Position numbers and translations under genes: made by a program
The notes under the pieces: model-generated
The model's database searches: none
Seen by the model: the letters and a program-made list of their open reading frames with translations, nothing else
Told to the model about the DNA's origin: nothing
From: Archivesica marissinica
Lineage: Eukaryota > Mollusca > Bivalvia > Venerida > Vesicomyidae
Length of the DNA stretch: 64,000 nt
Reading direction: 5' to 3'
NCBI GenBank assembly: GCA_014843695.1
Contig: CM026402.1
Coordinates: forward strand, 14,613,374-14,677,373
Part shown: positions 22,501 through 34,600 of the stretch, in pieces
Layout of the letters: each line of letters opens with the position of its first letter
How positions within the stretch are numbered: position 1 is the stretch's first letter

Positions 22501-25312
22501 TTGGAAGCGACGATCGATTTTACATGGATGCATATGACTTGTACATCATCATCATTAGTTTCTTCATCACCATCATCATTTTGATATTTTCAGCAGAATA
22601 TAAAGTTCTTCTATTTTTCTACAGTATTTCTAACAACAAACAAATCAATTCAAAACCTTAATGCGAGCCTTTCTTGGTACCTGCAAAACCGATAATAATA
22701 TCGATAGTTTCATAACTACATGGTTATAATGATTATTTATGATGATAGAAATAATTGTCTTGATGAAAGGGTGGTGGTGATGGTCAATAAAAATGATGAT
22801 GCTGATAATGTCGCCTTAGATGATAATGCTATTCATCATTAACTTGGTGGTCAATGTGACGATAGACTTTTACCATTTACTTTTACCATTTACTTTTATC
22901 ATTTACTTTTACCATTTACTTTTTACCAGATTTATTTAGCTTTAAGTTATAGTTCTAGTCCACGATATCATTTCCTAATTTTTTAAACAAAATCACATAC
23001 TGCACATTTTTGATATGCATCAGATAATCATTAATACCATTTTATTTTAATGCACTTAGTTCACATTTTACTTCATTACTGTTTTTAATATGTTTTACTG
23101 GTAGCTTACTCAGTTTTGACAAGGATCAACAAGAACTACAGAACCATTTCCAAGGTTTAAGATTAAAAAATGATTTTTATTTATAGTGATATAAACAGCC
23201 CAGTATGTGCTAGGATTGAGCCAAATGTGGATTCTGAATCTCGCAACTTCTATATTGAACACGTGGGCAAGAATAACTCTTGCATGAACAGTAGTTGTGC
23301 GCTTATTAAAGACCAACAAACACCTAATAAGACTTTCAGAAAGGTAATAATTAACGCTTTTAGCTCATCTGAAATGTAGCCATTCAATAGTACTGATGCT
23401 GCCAAGATTACAATTGACACAAGTAGCCGTCAAGCCCATATACCTCACCACAATTAAACAACAGGAATAGTATTACACTGTTCAGTGAATGAATATGTTA
23501 TAACTAGAATAACCCTTTACACGCTAGCAGCAGATAAAATCACTTCTGCAAACAGCATAGAGCCAGACCATTCTACCGTCTGATCAGGCTCTATGCTGTT
23601 ATTTATTCAGATAGTGGAGCTAAAACACTTAGCTGAATAGCAAACAACATAGATCCAGATCAGCCGTGGCGTAATGCCTTGTCTGATCAGTTTGTTGTTT
23701 GCATAGTGATTTATTTACCCAGCAGGCAAAGGGTTACTGTCACCTTGTAGTTTACTGAGGAGTACATCAATTACGAAACGTAATTTTTCTCCACTGCCTT
23801 TTAGTTTATATAAATTTAGTTTGACTTGATTGCGAAACAAGTTTTTACAACTGGAGACCTCATTCCTGATGAAATCCATCGTCACGAAGGAGAGAAGAGG
23901 CAAAGTGGAATTTAAATGCCTTGCCTAAGGGCACAATCATAACGGCTCCAGCTGGGCTAAAACTTGCACACCTGAAACGAATGCGGACACAATTCTGATG
24001 AAATTCCATGACTTATTCCAGTTATATTCACCTGTAGCATGAAAACAGTTAATGGATGCTACCATTCATGTTATTATGTAGTGGGCTCAAAATTTGATGA
24101 CTACTGTCATATCAGGCTTGTATAAATTTACCTTGAGGAAATGTTTATATTTTCTGAAACGTTGGCATTAGTTCATATCACAAATACATGTATGTATGAT
24201 CATTTAGAGAAACTAACAAAAAATCCCAAATGTGAGTTTCTCAAAGAAGAAACAAATGATCTCTGTTTTATTGTAAATTGTCACGAAATTAAGCTAATCG
24301 TTGTTGTCAAATCGTGCACTCGCATATATATGTCATTGGGAACCAAAGAGTTGCTCGCATATATATGTCATTGGGAACCAAAGAGTTGCTTGCATATATA
24401 TGTCATTGGGAACCAGAGTTGCTCGCATATATATGTCATTGAGAACCAAATAGTTGCTCGCATATATATGTTGTTGGGAACCAAAGAGTTGCTCGCATAT
24501 ATATGTCATTGGGAACCAAAGAGTTGCTCGCATATATATGTCATTGAGAACCAAATAGTTGCTCGCATATATATGTTGTTGGGATCCAAAAAGTTGCTCG
24601 CATATATATGTCATTGGGAACCAAAGAGTTGCTCGCATATATATGTCATTGGGAACCAAAGAGTTGCTCGCATATATATGTCATTGAGAACCAAATAGTT
24701 GCTCGCATATATATGTCATTGGGAACCAAAGAGCCAAAGAGATACAACTTCAATTTCTGGTATGTGCAACTAATATAAAAAAGTATACCTAAATAGTTGA
24801 TCCAATTATTAAGCTAACACGGAAATATGCTGTATCTGTGCTGGATTACACATGTCAAAACAGTATTGATCTTCTAAAACATACAGCTTGGCCATTGAAT
24901 ATGTCCCATACTATTTTAGCTCAATGCTTTCTTTCTTTTAGTTAGAATTAAATGGATGGTACATCTGTGACAGACCCCATTCTGCCAAAAACACGGGGTA
25001 TCAAAAACTGACTACAGATGACTCACGCGAATCTAACAAAAGATGTGGCAAATACGTCTGCAATCACGTGTCCCCATCTTTCGATCCATTGCCACTAATT
25101 CATCGGCATCACGTATCAACACGTAAAAGCTCAGCTGGAAATTCTAGAGAATCTCTGAGCGAACGATCAGCATTAGCACATGATCGTTCAGAAAACAATA
25201 CTAATCAATCATCAAGTTTGACTGGATGCAACGGAAACAGTAACACACCAATCAAAATAGGACACCGTTTCAGCCACTATACAAGGATCTCTAACTATAT
25301 TGACCAGTATAG
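19488..25312 (+). CDS. Unknown four-exon gene, 5' part (gene level)
   Basis: Four exons with matching splice phases were assembled by eye: 19488-19512, 22194-22428, 23187-23343 and 24942-25312. They give about 262 codons without a stop, starting MNEEIDTE. I do not recognise the family. The N-terminal ~85 residues look globular (hydrophobic and charged residues mixed, e.g. ILDMYSQLNG and HIDLLFDI). The middle (exons 3-4) is Cys-containing with several N-x-S/T sequons. The end of exon 4 is Ser/Asn-rich and probably disordered. No signal peptide or membrane segment is visible in this part. The frame continues past exon 4 (phase 2), so the 3' exons must lie beyond the 44-bp satellite, possibly in or after the gap. 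Phase agreement at all three junctions is the main evidence. Confidence 0.6.
20640..20705 (-). mobile_element. SINE family A fragment
   Basis: The plus-strand text CTCATTCCTGATGGAAACCA and CCATCGCCACGTGGGGGAGA matches the reverse complement of the SINE-A body. It is a short internal fragment inside intron 1 of the unknown gene. Confidence 0.6.
20996..21300. mobile_element. piggyBac-like MITE, family 1, with duplicated end
   Basis: This is the same family as 3212-3443 in opposite orientation, with TTAA at 21297-21300 on the right. On the left, the first 66 bp of the element including TTAACCCTTTCC occur twice in tandem (20996-21061 and 21062-21127), so there are two possible left ends. It lies in intron 1 of the unknown gene. 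Confidence 0.75.
21335..21480 (+). mobile_element. SINE family B, diverged copy
   Basis: It shares CTGGTTAACCGCTTAGGTCG, CTAAGTCTGCC and the terminal ATGGAACATACGTATG with other family-B copies. The tRNA-like head is degraded. Intronic position. Confidence 0.65.
21960..22090. repeat. Old dispersed repeat remnant
   Basis: The phrases TTTTTCCTGGGGGAGCA and GGCTAGCTACGCCCCTG look like remnants of a dispersed repeat type common in animal genomes. Boundaries and class cannot be set by eye. Confidence 0.3.
22194..22428 (+). CDS. Unknown gene, exon 2
   Basis: The acceptor has a strong pyrimidine tract (TTTCTTTTCTCTGCCAG) before 22194 and the donor ATAG|GTAACT follows 22428. The 235-nt exon starts with two bases of a split Ala codon and encodes VLINAPDGLSANIRAAILD, then a segment with KHIDLLFDINTHNLL and AAVINLKLVGDDGAQ. 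The composition is protein-like and richer in GC than the flanks. The family is not recognised. Confidence 0.65.
23187..23343 (+). CDS. Unknown gene, exon 3
   Basis: Acceptor TTTATAG|T and donor AGAAAG|GTAATA bound 157 nt. The first base completes a Ser codon left by exon 2, and the exon ends in phase 0. It encodes DINSPVCARIEPNVDSE and then a Cys pair region (NSCMNSSC) with N-glycosylation-type sequons NNS, NSS and NKT. Confidence 0.6.
23509..23737. mobile_element. MITE family 3 with piggyBac-like ends and inner hairpins
   Basis: The ends are inverted (CCCTTTACACGCTAGCAG against the complement of CTGCTGGGTAAAT...), and the flanking tetranucleotides ATAA and TTAC could be mutated TTAA. Inside, AACAGCATAGAGCC and its perfect complement form a 14-bp stem (about 23553-23602). 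A second, looser hairpin with CAAACAACATAGATCC follows. It is intronic in the unknown gene. Confidence 0.5.
23795..23975 (-). mobile_element. SINE family A, nearly complete body
   Basis: Reverse complement of the family-A body from the 3' end (ATTGCGAAACAAG) through CTCATTCCTGATGAAATCCA to CGGCTCCAGCTGGG. The tRNA-like head is missing or degraded beyond about 23975. Intronic in the unknown gene. Confidence 0.75.
24319..24735. repeat. 36-bp minisatellite, about 12 copies
   Basis: The unit starts GTTGCTCGCATATATATGTC. Variants (GTTGTTGGGAACC, CATTGAGAACCAAATAG) recur in a three-unit order, hinting at a short higher-order repeat. Since 36 is a multiple of three, both strands show open frames (24141-24698 and 24333-24659), which I regard as artefacts. 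Located in intron 3 of the unknown gene. Confidence 0.9.
24942..25312 (+). CDS. Unknown gene, exon 4
   Basis: The acceptor (CTTTCTTTTAG) precedes 24942 and the donor TATAG|GTAACT follows 25312. The 371-nt exon stays open in phase 0 from LELNGWYICDRP, through KRCGKYVCNHVS, a Ser/Asn-rich stretch (about residues 70-105 of the exon) and ends HYTRISNYIDQY plus two bases. The donor region resembles the unit of the 44-bp satellite that begins 310 bp downstream. Confidence 0.6.
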
Positions 25313-25623
25313 GTAACTATGTAAATCAGTGTCGGTGTGGGTATGTAGAGTATGAATACACACAGCATGGGTAGTTACATAAACCTGTGTCAGCAAATAC
25401 ATAGATTAGTTACTAGTGGATGCAGGAGGGGGATGGGCAAGGAAGGTTCTCTCTAAGAATATCTGATAATAATACAGTATTGTTGGAAACCCCAATAATT
25501 AACCCCTCAAAATTCAGCCATATGCTGTTTTTTCCGAAAATAAGAATGTGACCTTTTTACCAGTTGACAGTTTTTACTTAAAACATCTTGAAATCACGGA
25601 ACTGCAGCAGTACGTAGAATAGT

Positions 25624-28600
25624 ATCGGTGTGTATGTAGATCAGTCTCAATTAGTATGTAGACCCGTGACGGTAGGTATGTTGATCAGTCTTAGTTAGTA
25701 TGTAGACCCGTGACGGTAGGTACGTAGATCAGTCTCAGTTAGTATGTTGACCCGTGACGGTAGGTACGTAGATCAGTCTCAGTTAGTATGTAGACCCGTG
25801 ATGGTAGGTACGTAGATCAGTCTCAGTTAGTATGTAGACCCGTGACAGTAGGTACGTAGATCAGTCTCAGTTAGTATGTAGACCCGTGACGGTAGGTACG
25901 TAGATCAGTCTCAGTTAGTATGTAGACCCGTGACGGTAGGTACGTAGATCAGTCTCAGTTAGTATGTAGACCCGTGACGGTAGGTACGTAGATCAGTCTC
26001 AGTTAGTATGTAGACCCGTGACGGTAGGTACGTAGATCAGTCTCAGTTAGTATGTAGACCCGTGACGGTAGGTACGTAGATCAGTCTCAGTTAGTATGTA
26101 GACCCGTGACGGTAGGTACGTAGATCAGTCTCAGTTAGTATGTAGACCCGTGACGGTAGGTACGTAGATCAGTCTCAGTTAGTATGTAGACCCGTGACGG
26201 TAGGTACGTAGATCAGTCTCAGTTAGTATGTAGACCCGTGACGGTAGGTACGTAGATCAGTCTCAGTTAGTATGTAGACCCGTGACAGTAGGTACGTAGA
26301 TCAGTCTCAGTTAGTATGTAGACCTGTGACGGTAGGTACGTAGATCAGTCTCAGTTAGTATGTAGACCCATGACGGTAGGTATGTTGATCAGTCTCAGTT
26401 AGTATGTAGACCCGTGACGGTAGGTACGTAGATCAGTCTCAGTTAGTATGTAGACCCGTGACGGTAGGTACGTAGATCAGTCTCAGTTAGTATGTAGACC
26501 CGTGACGGTAGGTACGTAGATCAGTCTCAGTTAGTATGTAGACCCGTGACAGTAGGTACGTAGATCAGTCTCAGTTAGTATGTAGACCCGTGACGGTAGG
26601 TACGTAGATCAGTCTCAGTTAGTATGTAGACCCGTGACGGTAGGTACGTAGATCAGTCTCAGTTAGTATGTAGACCCGTGACGGTAGGTACGTAGATCAG
26701 TCTCAGTTAGTATGTAGACCCGTGACGGTAGGTACGTAGATCAGTCTCAGTTAGTATGTAGACCCGTGACGGTAGGTACGTAGATCAGTCTCAGTTAGTA
26801 TGTAGACCTGTGACGGTAGGTACGTAGATCAGTCTCAGTTAGTATGTAGACCCGTGACGGTAGGTACGTAGATCAGTCTCAGTTAGTATGTAGACCCGTG
26901 ACAGTAGGTACGTAGATCAGTCTCAGTTAGTATGTAGACCCGTGACGGTAGGTACGTAGATCAGTCTCAGTTAGTATGTAGACCCGTGACGGTAGGTACG
27001 TAGATCAGTCTCAGTTAGTATGTAGACCCGTGACGGTAGGTACGTAGATCAGTCTCAGTTAGTATGTAGACCCGTGACGGTAGGTACGTAGATCAGTCTC
27101 AGTTAGTATGTAGACCCGTGACGGTAGGTACGTAGATCAGTCTCAGTTAGTATGTAGACCCGTGACGGTAGGTACGTAGATCAGTCTCAGTTAGTATGTA
27201 GACCCGTGACGGTAGGTACGTAGATCAGTCTCAGTTAGTATGTAGACCCGTGACGGTAGGTACGTAGATCAGTCTCAGTTAGTATGTAGACCCGTGACGG
27301 TAGGTACGTAGATCAGTCTCAGTTAGTATGTAGACCCGTGACGGTAGGTACGTAGATCAGTCTCAGTTAGTATGTAGACCCGTGACGGTAGGTACGTAGA
27401 TCAGTCTCAGTTAGTATGTAGACCCGTGACGGTAGGTACGTAGATCAGTCTCAGTTAGTATGTAGACCCGTGACGGTAGGTACGTAGATCAGTCTCAGTT
27501 AGTATGTAGACCCGTGACGGTAGGTACGTAGATCAGTCTCAGTTAGTATGTAGACCCGTGGCGGTAGGTACGTAGATCAGTCTCAGTTAGTATGTAGACC
27601 CGTGACAGTAGGTACGTAGATCAGTCTCAGTTAGTATGTAGACCCGTGGCGGTAGGTACGTAGATCAGTCTCTGTTAGTATGTAGACCCGTGACAGTAGG
27701 TACATAGATCAGTCTCAGTTAGTATGTAGACCCATGATGGTAGGTACGTAGATCAGTCTCAGTTAGTATGTAGACCCGTGACGGTAGGTACGTAGATCAG
27801 TCTCAGTTAGTATGTAGACCCTTGACAGTAGGTACGTAGATCAGTCTCAGTTAGTATGTAGACCCGTGACGGTAGGTACATAGATCAGTCTCAGTTAGTA
27901 TGAAGACCCGTGACAGTAGGTACGTAGATCAGTCTCAGTTAGTATGTAGACCCGTGGCGGTAGGTACGTAGATCAGTCTCAGTTAGTATGTAGACCCGTG
28001 ACGGTAGGTACGTAGATCAGTCTCAGTTAGTATGTAGACCCATGACAGTAGGTACGTAGATCAGTCTCAGTTAGTATGTAGACCCATGACGGTAGGTACG
28101 TAGATCAGTCTCAGTTAGTATGTAGACCCGTGACAGTAGGTATTTAGATCAGTCTCAGTTAGTATGTAGACCCGTGACAGTAGGTACGTAGATCAGTCTC
28201 AGTTAGTATGTAGACCCGTGACGGTAGGTACGTAGATCAGTCTCAGTTAGTGTGTAGACCTGTGACGGTAGGTACGTAGATCAGTCTCAGTTATTATGTA
28301 GACCCATGACGGTAGGTACGTAGATCAGTCTCAGTGTGTAGACCTGTGACGGTAGGTACGTAGATCAGTCTCAGTTAGTATGTAGACCCATGACAGTAGA
28401 TACGTAGATCAGTCTAAGTTAGTATGTAGACCCGTGACGGTAGGTACGTAGATCAGTCTCAGTTAGTATGTAGACCCGTGATGGTAGGTACGTAGATCAG
28501 TCTCAGTTAGTATGTAGACCTGTGACGGTATGTACGTAGATCAGTCTCAGTTAGTATGTAGACCCATGACGGTAGGTACGTAGATCAGTCTCAGTTAGTA

Positions 28601-31600
28601 TGTAGACCTGTGACAGTAGGTACGTAGATCAGTCTCAGTTAGTGTGTAGACCTGTGACAGTACGTACGTAGATCAGTCTCAGTTAGTATGTAGACCCGTG
28701 ACGGTAGGTACGTAGATCAGTCTCAGTTAGTATGTAGACCCGTGACGGTAGGTACGTAGATCAGTCTCAGTTAGTGTGTAGACCCGTGACAGTAGGTACG
28801 TAGATCAGTCTCAGTTAGTATGTAGACCCGTGACGGTAGGTACGTAGATCAGTCTCAGTTAGTATGTAGACCCGTGACGGTAGGTACGTAGATCAGTCTC
28901 AGTTAGTATGTAGACCCGTGACAGTAGGTATTTAGATCAGTCTCAGTTAGTATGTAGACCCGTGACAGTAGGTACGTAGATCAGTCTCAGTTAGTATGTA
29001 GACCCGTGACGGTAGGTACGTAGATCAGTCTCAGTTAGTGTGTAGACCTGTGACGGTAGGTACGTAGATCAGTCTCAGTTAGTATGTAGACCCGTGACGG
29101 TAGGTACGTAGATCAGTCTCAGTGTGTAGACCTGTGAGGGTAGGTACGTAGATCAGTCTCAGTTAGTATGTAGACCCATGACAGTAGGTACGTAGATCAG
29201 TCTCAGTTAGTATGTAGACCCGTGACGGTAGGTACGTAGATCAGTCTCAGTTAGTATGTAGACCCGTGATGGTAGGTACGTAGATCAGTCTCAGTTAGTA
29301 TGTAGACCTGTGACGGTAGGTACGTAGATCAGTCTCAGTTAGTATGTAGACCCGTGATGGTAGGTACGTAGATCAGTCTCAGTTAGTATGTAGACCTGTG
29401 ACAGTAGGTACGTAGATCAGTCTCAGTTAGTGTGTAGACCTGTGACAGTAGGTACGTAGATCAGTCTCAGTTAGTATGTAGACCCGTGACGGTAGGTACG
29501 TAGATCAGTCTCAGTTAGTATGTAGACCTGTGACAGTAGGTACGTAGATCAGTCTCAGTTAGTGTGTAGACCTGTGACAGTAGGTACGTAGATCAGTCTC
29601 AGTTAGTATGTAGACCCGTGACGGTAGGTACGTAGATCAGTCTCTGTTAGTATGTAGACCCGTGATGGTAGGTACGTAGATCATTCTCTGTTAGTGTGTA
29701 GACCCGTGACGGTAGGTACGTAGATCAGTCTCAGTTAGTATGTAGACCTGTGACGGTATGTACGTAGATCAGTCTCAGTTAGTATGTAGACCCATGACGG
29801 TAGGTACGTAGATCAGTCTCAGTTAGTATGTAGACCTGTGACAGTAGGTACGTAGATCAGTCTCAGTTAGTGTGTAGACCTGTGACAGTACGTACGTAGA
29901 TCAGTCTCAGTTAGTATGTAGACCCGTGACGGTAGGTACGTAGATCAGTCTCAGTTAGTATGTAGACCCGTGACGGTAGGTACGTAGATCAGTCTCAGTT
30001 AGTATGTAGACCCGTGATGGTAGGTACGTAGATCAGTCTCAGTTAGTATGTAGACCCGTGACGGTAGGTACGTAGATCAGTCTCAGTTAGTATGTAGACC
30101 CGTGACGGTAGGTACGTAGATCAGTCTCAGTTAGTATGTAGACCCGTGACGGTAGGTACGTAGATCAGTCTCAGTTAGTATGTAGACCCGTGACGGTAGG
30201 TACGTAGATCAGTCTCAGTTAGTATGTAGACCCGTGACGGTAGGTACGTAGATCAGTCTCAGTTAGTATGTAGACCCGTGACGGTAGGTACGTAGATCAG
30301 TCTCAGTTAGTATGTAGACCCGTGACGGTAGGTACGTAGATCAGTCTCAGTTAGTATGTAGACCCGTGACGGTAGGTACGTAGATCAGTCTCAGTTAGTA
30401 TGTAGACCCGTGACGGTAGGTACGTAGATCAGTCTCAGTTAGTATGTAGACCCGTGACGGTAGGTACGTAGATCAGTCTCAGTTAGTATGTAGACCCGTG
30501 ACGGTAGGTACGTAGATCAGTCTCAGTTAGTATGTAGACCTGTGACAGTAGGTACGTAGATCAGTCTCAGTTAGTGTGTAGACCTGTGACAGTAGGTACG
30601 TAGATCAGTCTCAGTTAGTATGTAGACCCGTGACGGTAGGTACGTAGATCAGTCTCAGTTAGTATGTAGACCCGTGACGGTAGGTACGTAGATCAGTCTC
30701 AGTTAGTATGTAGACCCGTGACAGTAGGTACGTAGATCAGTCTCAGTTAGTATGTAGACCCGTGACGGTAGGTACGTAGATCAGTCTCAGTTAGTATGTA
30801 GACCCGTGACAGTAGGTACGTAGATCAGTCTCAGTTAGTATGTAGACCCGTGACGGTAGGTACGTAGATCAGTCTCAGTTAGTATGTAGACCCGTGACGG
30901 TAGGTACGTAGATCAGTCTCAGTTAGTATGTAGACCCGTGACAGTAGGTACGTAGATCAGTCTCAGTTAGTATGTAGACCCGTGACGGTAGGTACGTAGA
31001 TCAGTCTCAGTTAGTATGTAGACCCGTGACAGTAGGTACGTAGATCAGTCTCAGTTAGTATGTAGACCCGTGACGGTAGGTACGTAGATCAGTCTCAGTT
31101 AGTATGTAGACCCGTGACGGTAGGTACGTAGATCAGTCTCAGTTAGTATGTAGACCTGTGACGGTAGGTACGTAGATCAGTCTCAGTTAGTATGTAGACC
31201 CGTGACGGTAGGTACGTAGATCAGTCTCAGTGTGTAGACCTGTGACGGTAGGTACGTAGATCAGTCTCAGTTAGTATGTAGACCCATGACGGTAGGTACG
31301 TAGATCAGTCTCAGTTAGTATGTAGACCCGTGACGGTAGGTACGTAGATCAGTCTCAGTTAGTATGTAGACCCGTGACGGTAGGTACGTAGATCAGTCTC
31401 AGTTAGTATGTAGACCTGTGACGGTAGGTACGTAGATCAGTCTCAGTTAGTATGTAGACCCTTGACGGTAGGTACGTAGATCAGTCTCAGTTAGTATGTA
31501 GACCCGTGACAGTAGGTACGTAGATCAGTCTCAGTTAGTATGTAGACCTGTGACAGTAGGTACGTAGATCAGTCTCAGTTAGTATGTAGACCCGTGACGG

Positions 31601-34600
31601 TAGGTACGTAGATCAGTCTCAGTTAGTATGTAGACCCGTGACGGTAGGTACGTAGATCAGTCTCTGTTAGTATGTAGACCCGTGATGGTAGGTACGTAGA
31701 TCATTCTCTGTTAGTGTGTAGACCCGTGACGGTAGGTACGTAGATCAGTCTCAGTTAGTATGTAGACCTGTGACGGTATGTACGTAGATCAGTCTCAGTT
31801 AGTATGTAGACCCATGACGGTAGGTACGTAGATCAGTCTCAGTTAGTATGTAGACCTGTGACAGTAGGTACGTAGATCAGTCTCAGTTAGTATGTAGACC
31901 TGTGACAGTAGGTACGTAGATCAGTCTCAGTTAGTATGTAGACCCGTGACGGTAGGTACGTAGATCAGTCTCAGTTAGTATGTAGACCCGTGACGGTAGG
32001 TACGTAGATCAGTCTCAGTTAGTATGTAGACCCGTGACGGTAGGTACGTAGATCAGTCTCAGTTAGTATGTAGACCCGTGACGGTAGGTACGTAGATCAG
32101 TCTCAGTTAGTATGTAGACCCGTGACGGTAGGTACGTAGATCAGTCTCAGTTAGTATGTAGACCCGTGACAGTAGGTACGTAGATCAGTCTCAGTTAGTA
32201 TGTAGACTCGTGGCGGTAGGTACGTAGATCAGTCTCAGTTAGTATGTAGACCCGTGACGGTAGGTACGTAGATCAGTCTCAGTTAGTATGTAGACTCGTG
32301 GCGGTAGGTACGTAGATCAGTCTCAGTTAGTATGTAGACCCGTGGCGGTAGGTACGTAGATCAGTCTCAGTTAGTATGTAGACCCGTGACGGTAGGTACG
32401 TAGATCAGTCTCAGTTAGTATGTAGACCCGTGACGGTAGGTACGTAGATCAGTCTCAGTTAGTATGTAGACCCGTGACGGTAGGTACGTAGATCAGTCTC
32501 AGTTAGTATGTAGACCCGTGACGGTAGGTACGTAGATCAGTCTCAGTTAGTATGTAGACCCGTGACGGTAGGTACGTAGATCAGTCTCAGTTAGTATGTA
32601 GACCCGTGACGGTAGGTACGTAGATCAGTCTCAGTTAGTATGTAGACCCGTGACGGTAGGTACGTAGATCAGTCTCAGTTAGTATGTAGACCCGTGACGG
32701 TAGGTACGTAGATCAGTCTCAGTTAGTATGTAGACCTGTGACAGTAGGTACGTAGATCAGTCTCAGTTAGTATGTAGACCTGTGACAGTAGGTACGTAGA
32801 TCAGTCTCAGTTAGTATGTAGACCCGTGACGGTAGGTACGTAGATCAGTCTCAGTTAGTATGTAGACCCGTGACGGTAGGTACGTAGATCAGTCTCAGTT
32901 AGTATGTAGACCCGTGACAGTAGGTATTTAGATCGGTCTCAGTTAGTATGTAGGCCCGTGACAGTAGGTACGTAGATCAGTCTCAGTTAGTATGTAGACC
33001 CGTGACGGTAGGTACGTAGATCAGTCTCAGTTAGTGTGTAGACCTGTGACGGTAGGTACGTAGATCAGTCTCAGTTAGTATGTAGACCCGTGACGGTAGG
33101 TACGTAGATCAGTCTCAGTGTGTAGACCTGTGAGGGTAGGTACGTAGATCAGTCTCAGTTAGTATGTAGACCCATGACAGTAGGTACGTAGATCAGTCTC
33201 AGTTAGTATGTAGACCCGTGACGGTAGGTACGTAGATCAGTCTCAGTTAGTATGTAGACCCGTGATGGTAGGTACGTAGATCAGTCTCAGTTAGTATGTA
33301 GACCTGTGACGGTAGGTACGTAGATCAGTCTCAGTTAGTATGTAGACCCGTGATGGTAGGTACGTAGATCAGTCTCAGTTAGTATGTAGACCTGTGACAG
33401 TAGGTACGTAGATCAGTCTCAGTTAGTATGTAGACCCGTGACGGTAGGTACGTAGATCAGTCTCAGTTATTATGTAGACCCGTGACGGTAGGTACGTAGA
33501 TCAGTCTGTTGGTATGTAGACCCGTGATGGTAGGTACGTAGATCAGTCTCAGTTAGTATGTAGACCCGTGACGGTAGATACGTAGATCAGTCTCAGTTAG
33601 TATGTAGACCCGTGACGGTAGGTACGTAGATCAGTCTCTGTTAGTATGTAGACCCGTGATGGTAGGTACGTAGATCATTCTCTGTTAGTGTGTAGACCCG
33701 TGACGGTAGGTACGTAGATCAGTCTCAGTTAGTATGTAGACCTGTGACGGTATGTACGTAGATCAGTCTCAGTTAGTATGTAGACCCATGACGGTAGGTA
33801 CGTAGATCAGTCTCAGTTAGTATGTAGACCTGTGACAGTAGGTACGTAGATCAGTCTCAGTTAGTGTGTAGACCTGTGACAGTACGTACGTAGATCAGTC
33901 TCAGTTAGTATGTAGACCCGTGACGGTAGGTACGTAGATCAGTCTCAGTTAGTATGTAGACCCGTGACGGTAGGTACGTAGATCAGTCTCAGTTAGTATG
34001 TAGACCCGTGACAGTAGGTACGTAGATCAGTCTCAGTTAGTATGTAGACCCGTGACAGTAGGTACGTAGATCAGTCTCAGTTAGTATGTAGACCCGTGAC
34101 GGTAGGTACGTAGATCAGTCTCAGTTAGTATGTAGACCCGTGACGGTAGGTACGTAGATCAGTCTCAGTTAGTGTGTAGACCCGTGACGGTAGGTACGTA
34201 GATCAGTCTCAGTTAGTATGTAGACCTGTGACGGTATGTACGTAGATCAGTCTCAGTTAGTATGTAGACCCATGACGGTAGGTACGTAGATCAGTCTCAG
34301 TTAGTATGTAGACCTGTGACAGTAGGTACGTAGATCAGTCTCAGTTAGTATGTAGACCCGTGACGGTAGGTACGTAGATCAGTCTCAGTTAGTATGTAGA
34401 CCCGTGACGGTAGGTACATAGATCAGTCTCAGTTAGTATGTAGACCCGTGACGGTAGGTACGTAGATCAGTCTCAGTTAGTATGTAGACCCGTGACGGTA
34501 GGTACGTAGATCAGTCTCAGTTAGTATGTAGACCCGTGACGGTAGGTACGTAGATCAGTCTCAGTTAGTATGTAGACCCGTGACGGTAGGTACGTAGATC

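Noticed and set aside
24141..24698. Open frames on both strands over the 36-bp repeat
   Set aside because: Period a multiple of three, stop-free unit; intronic position between phase-matched exons.
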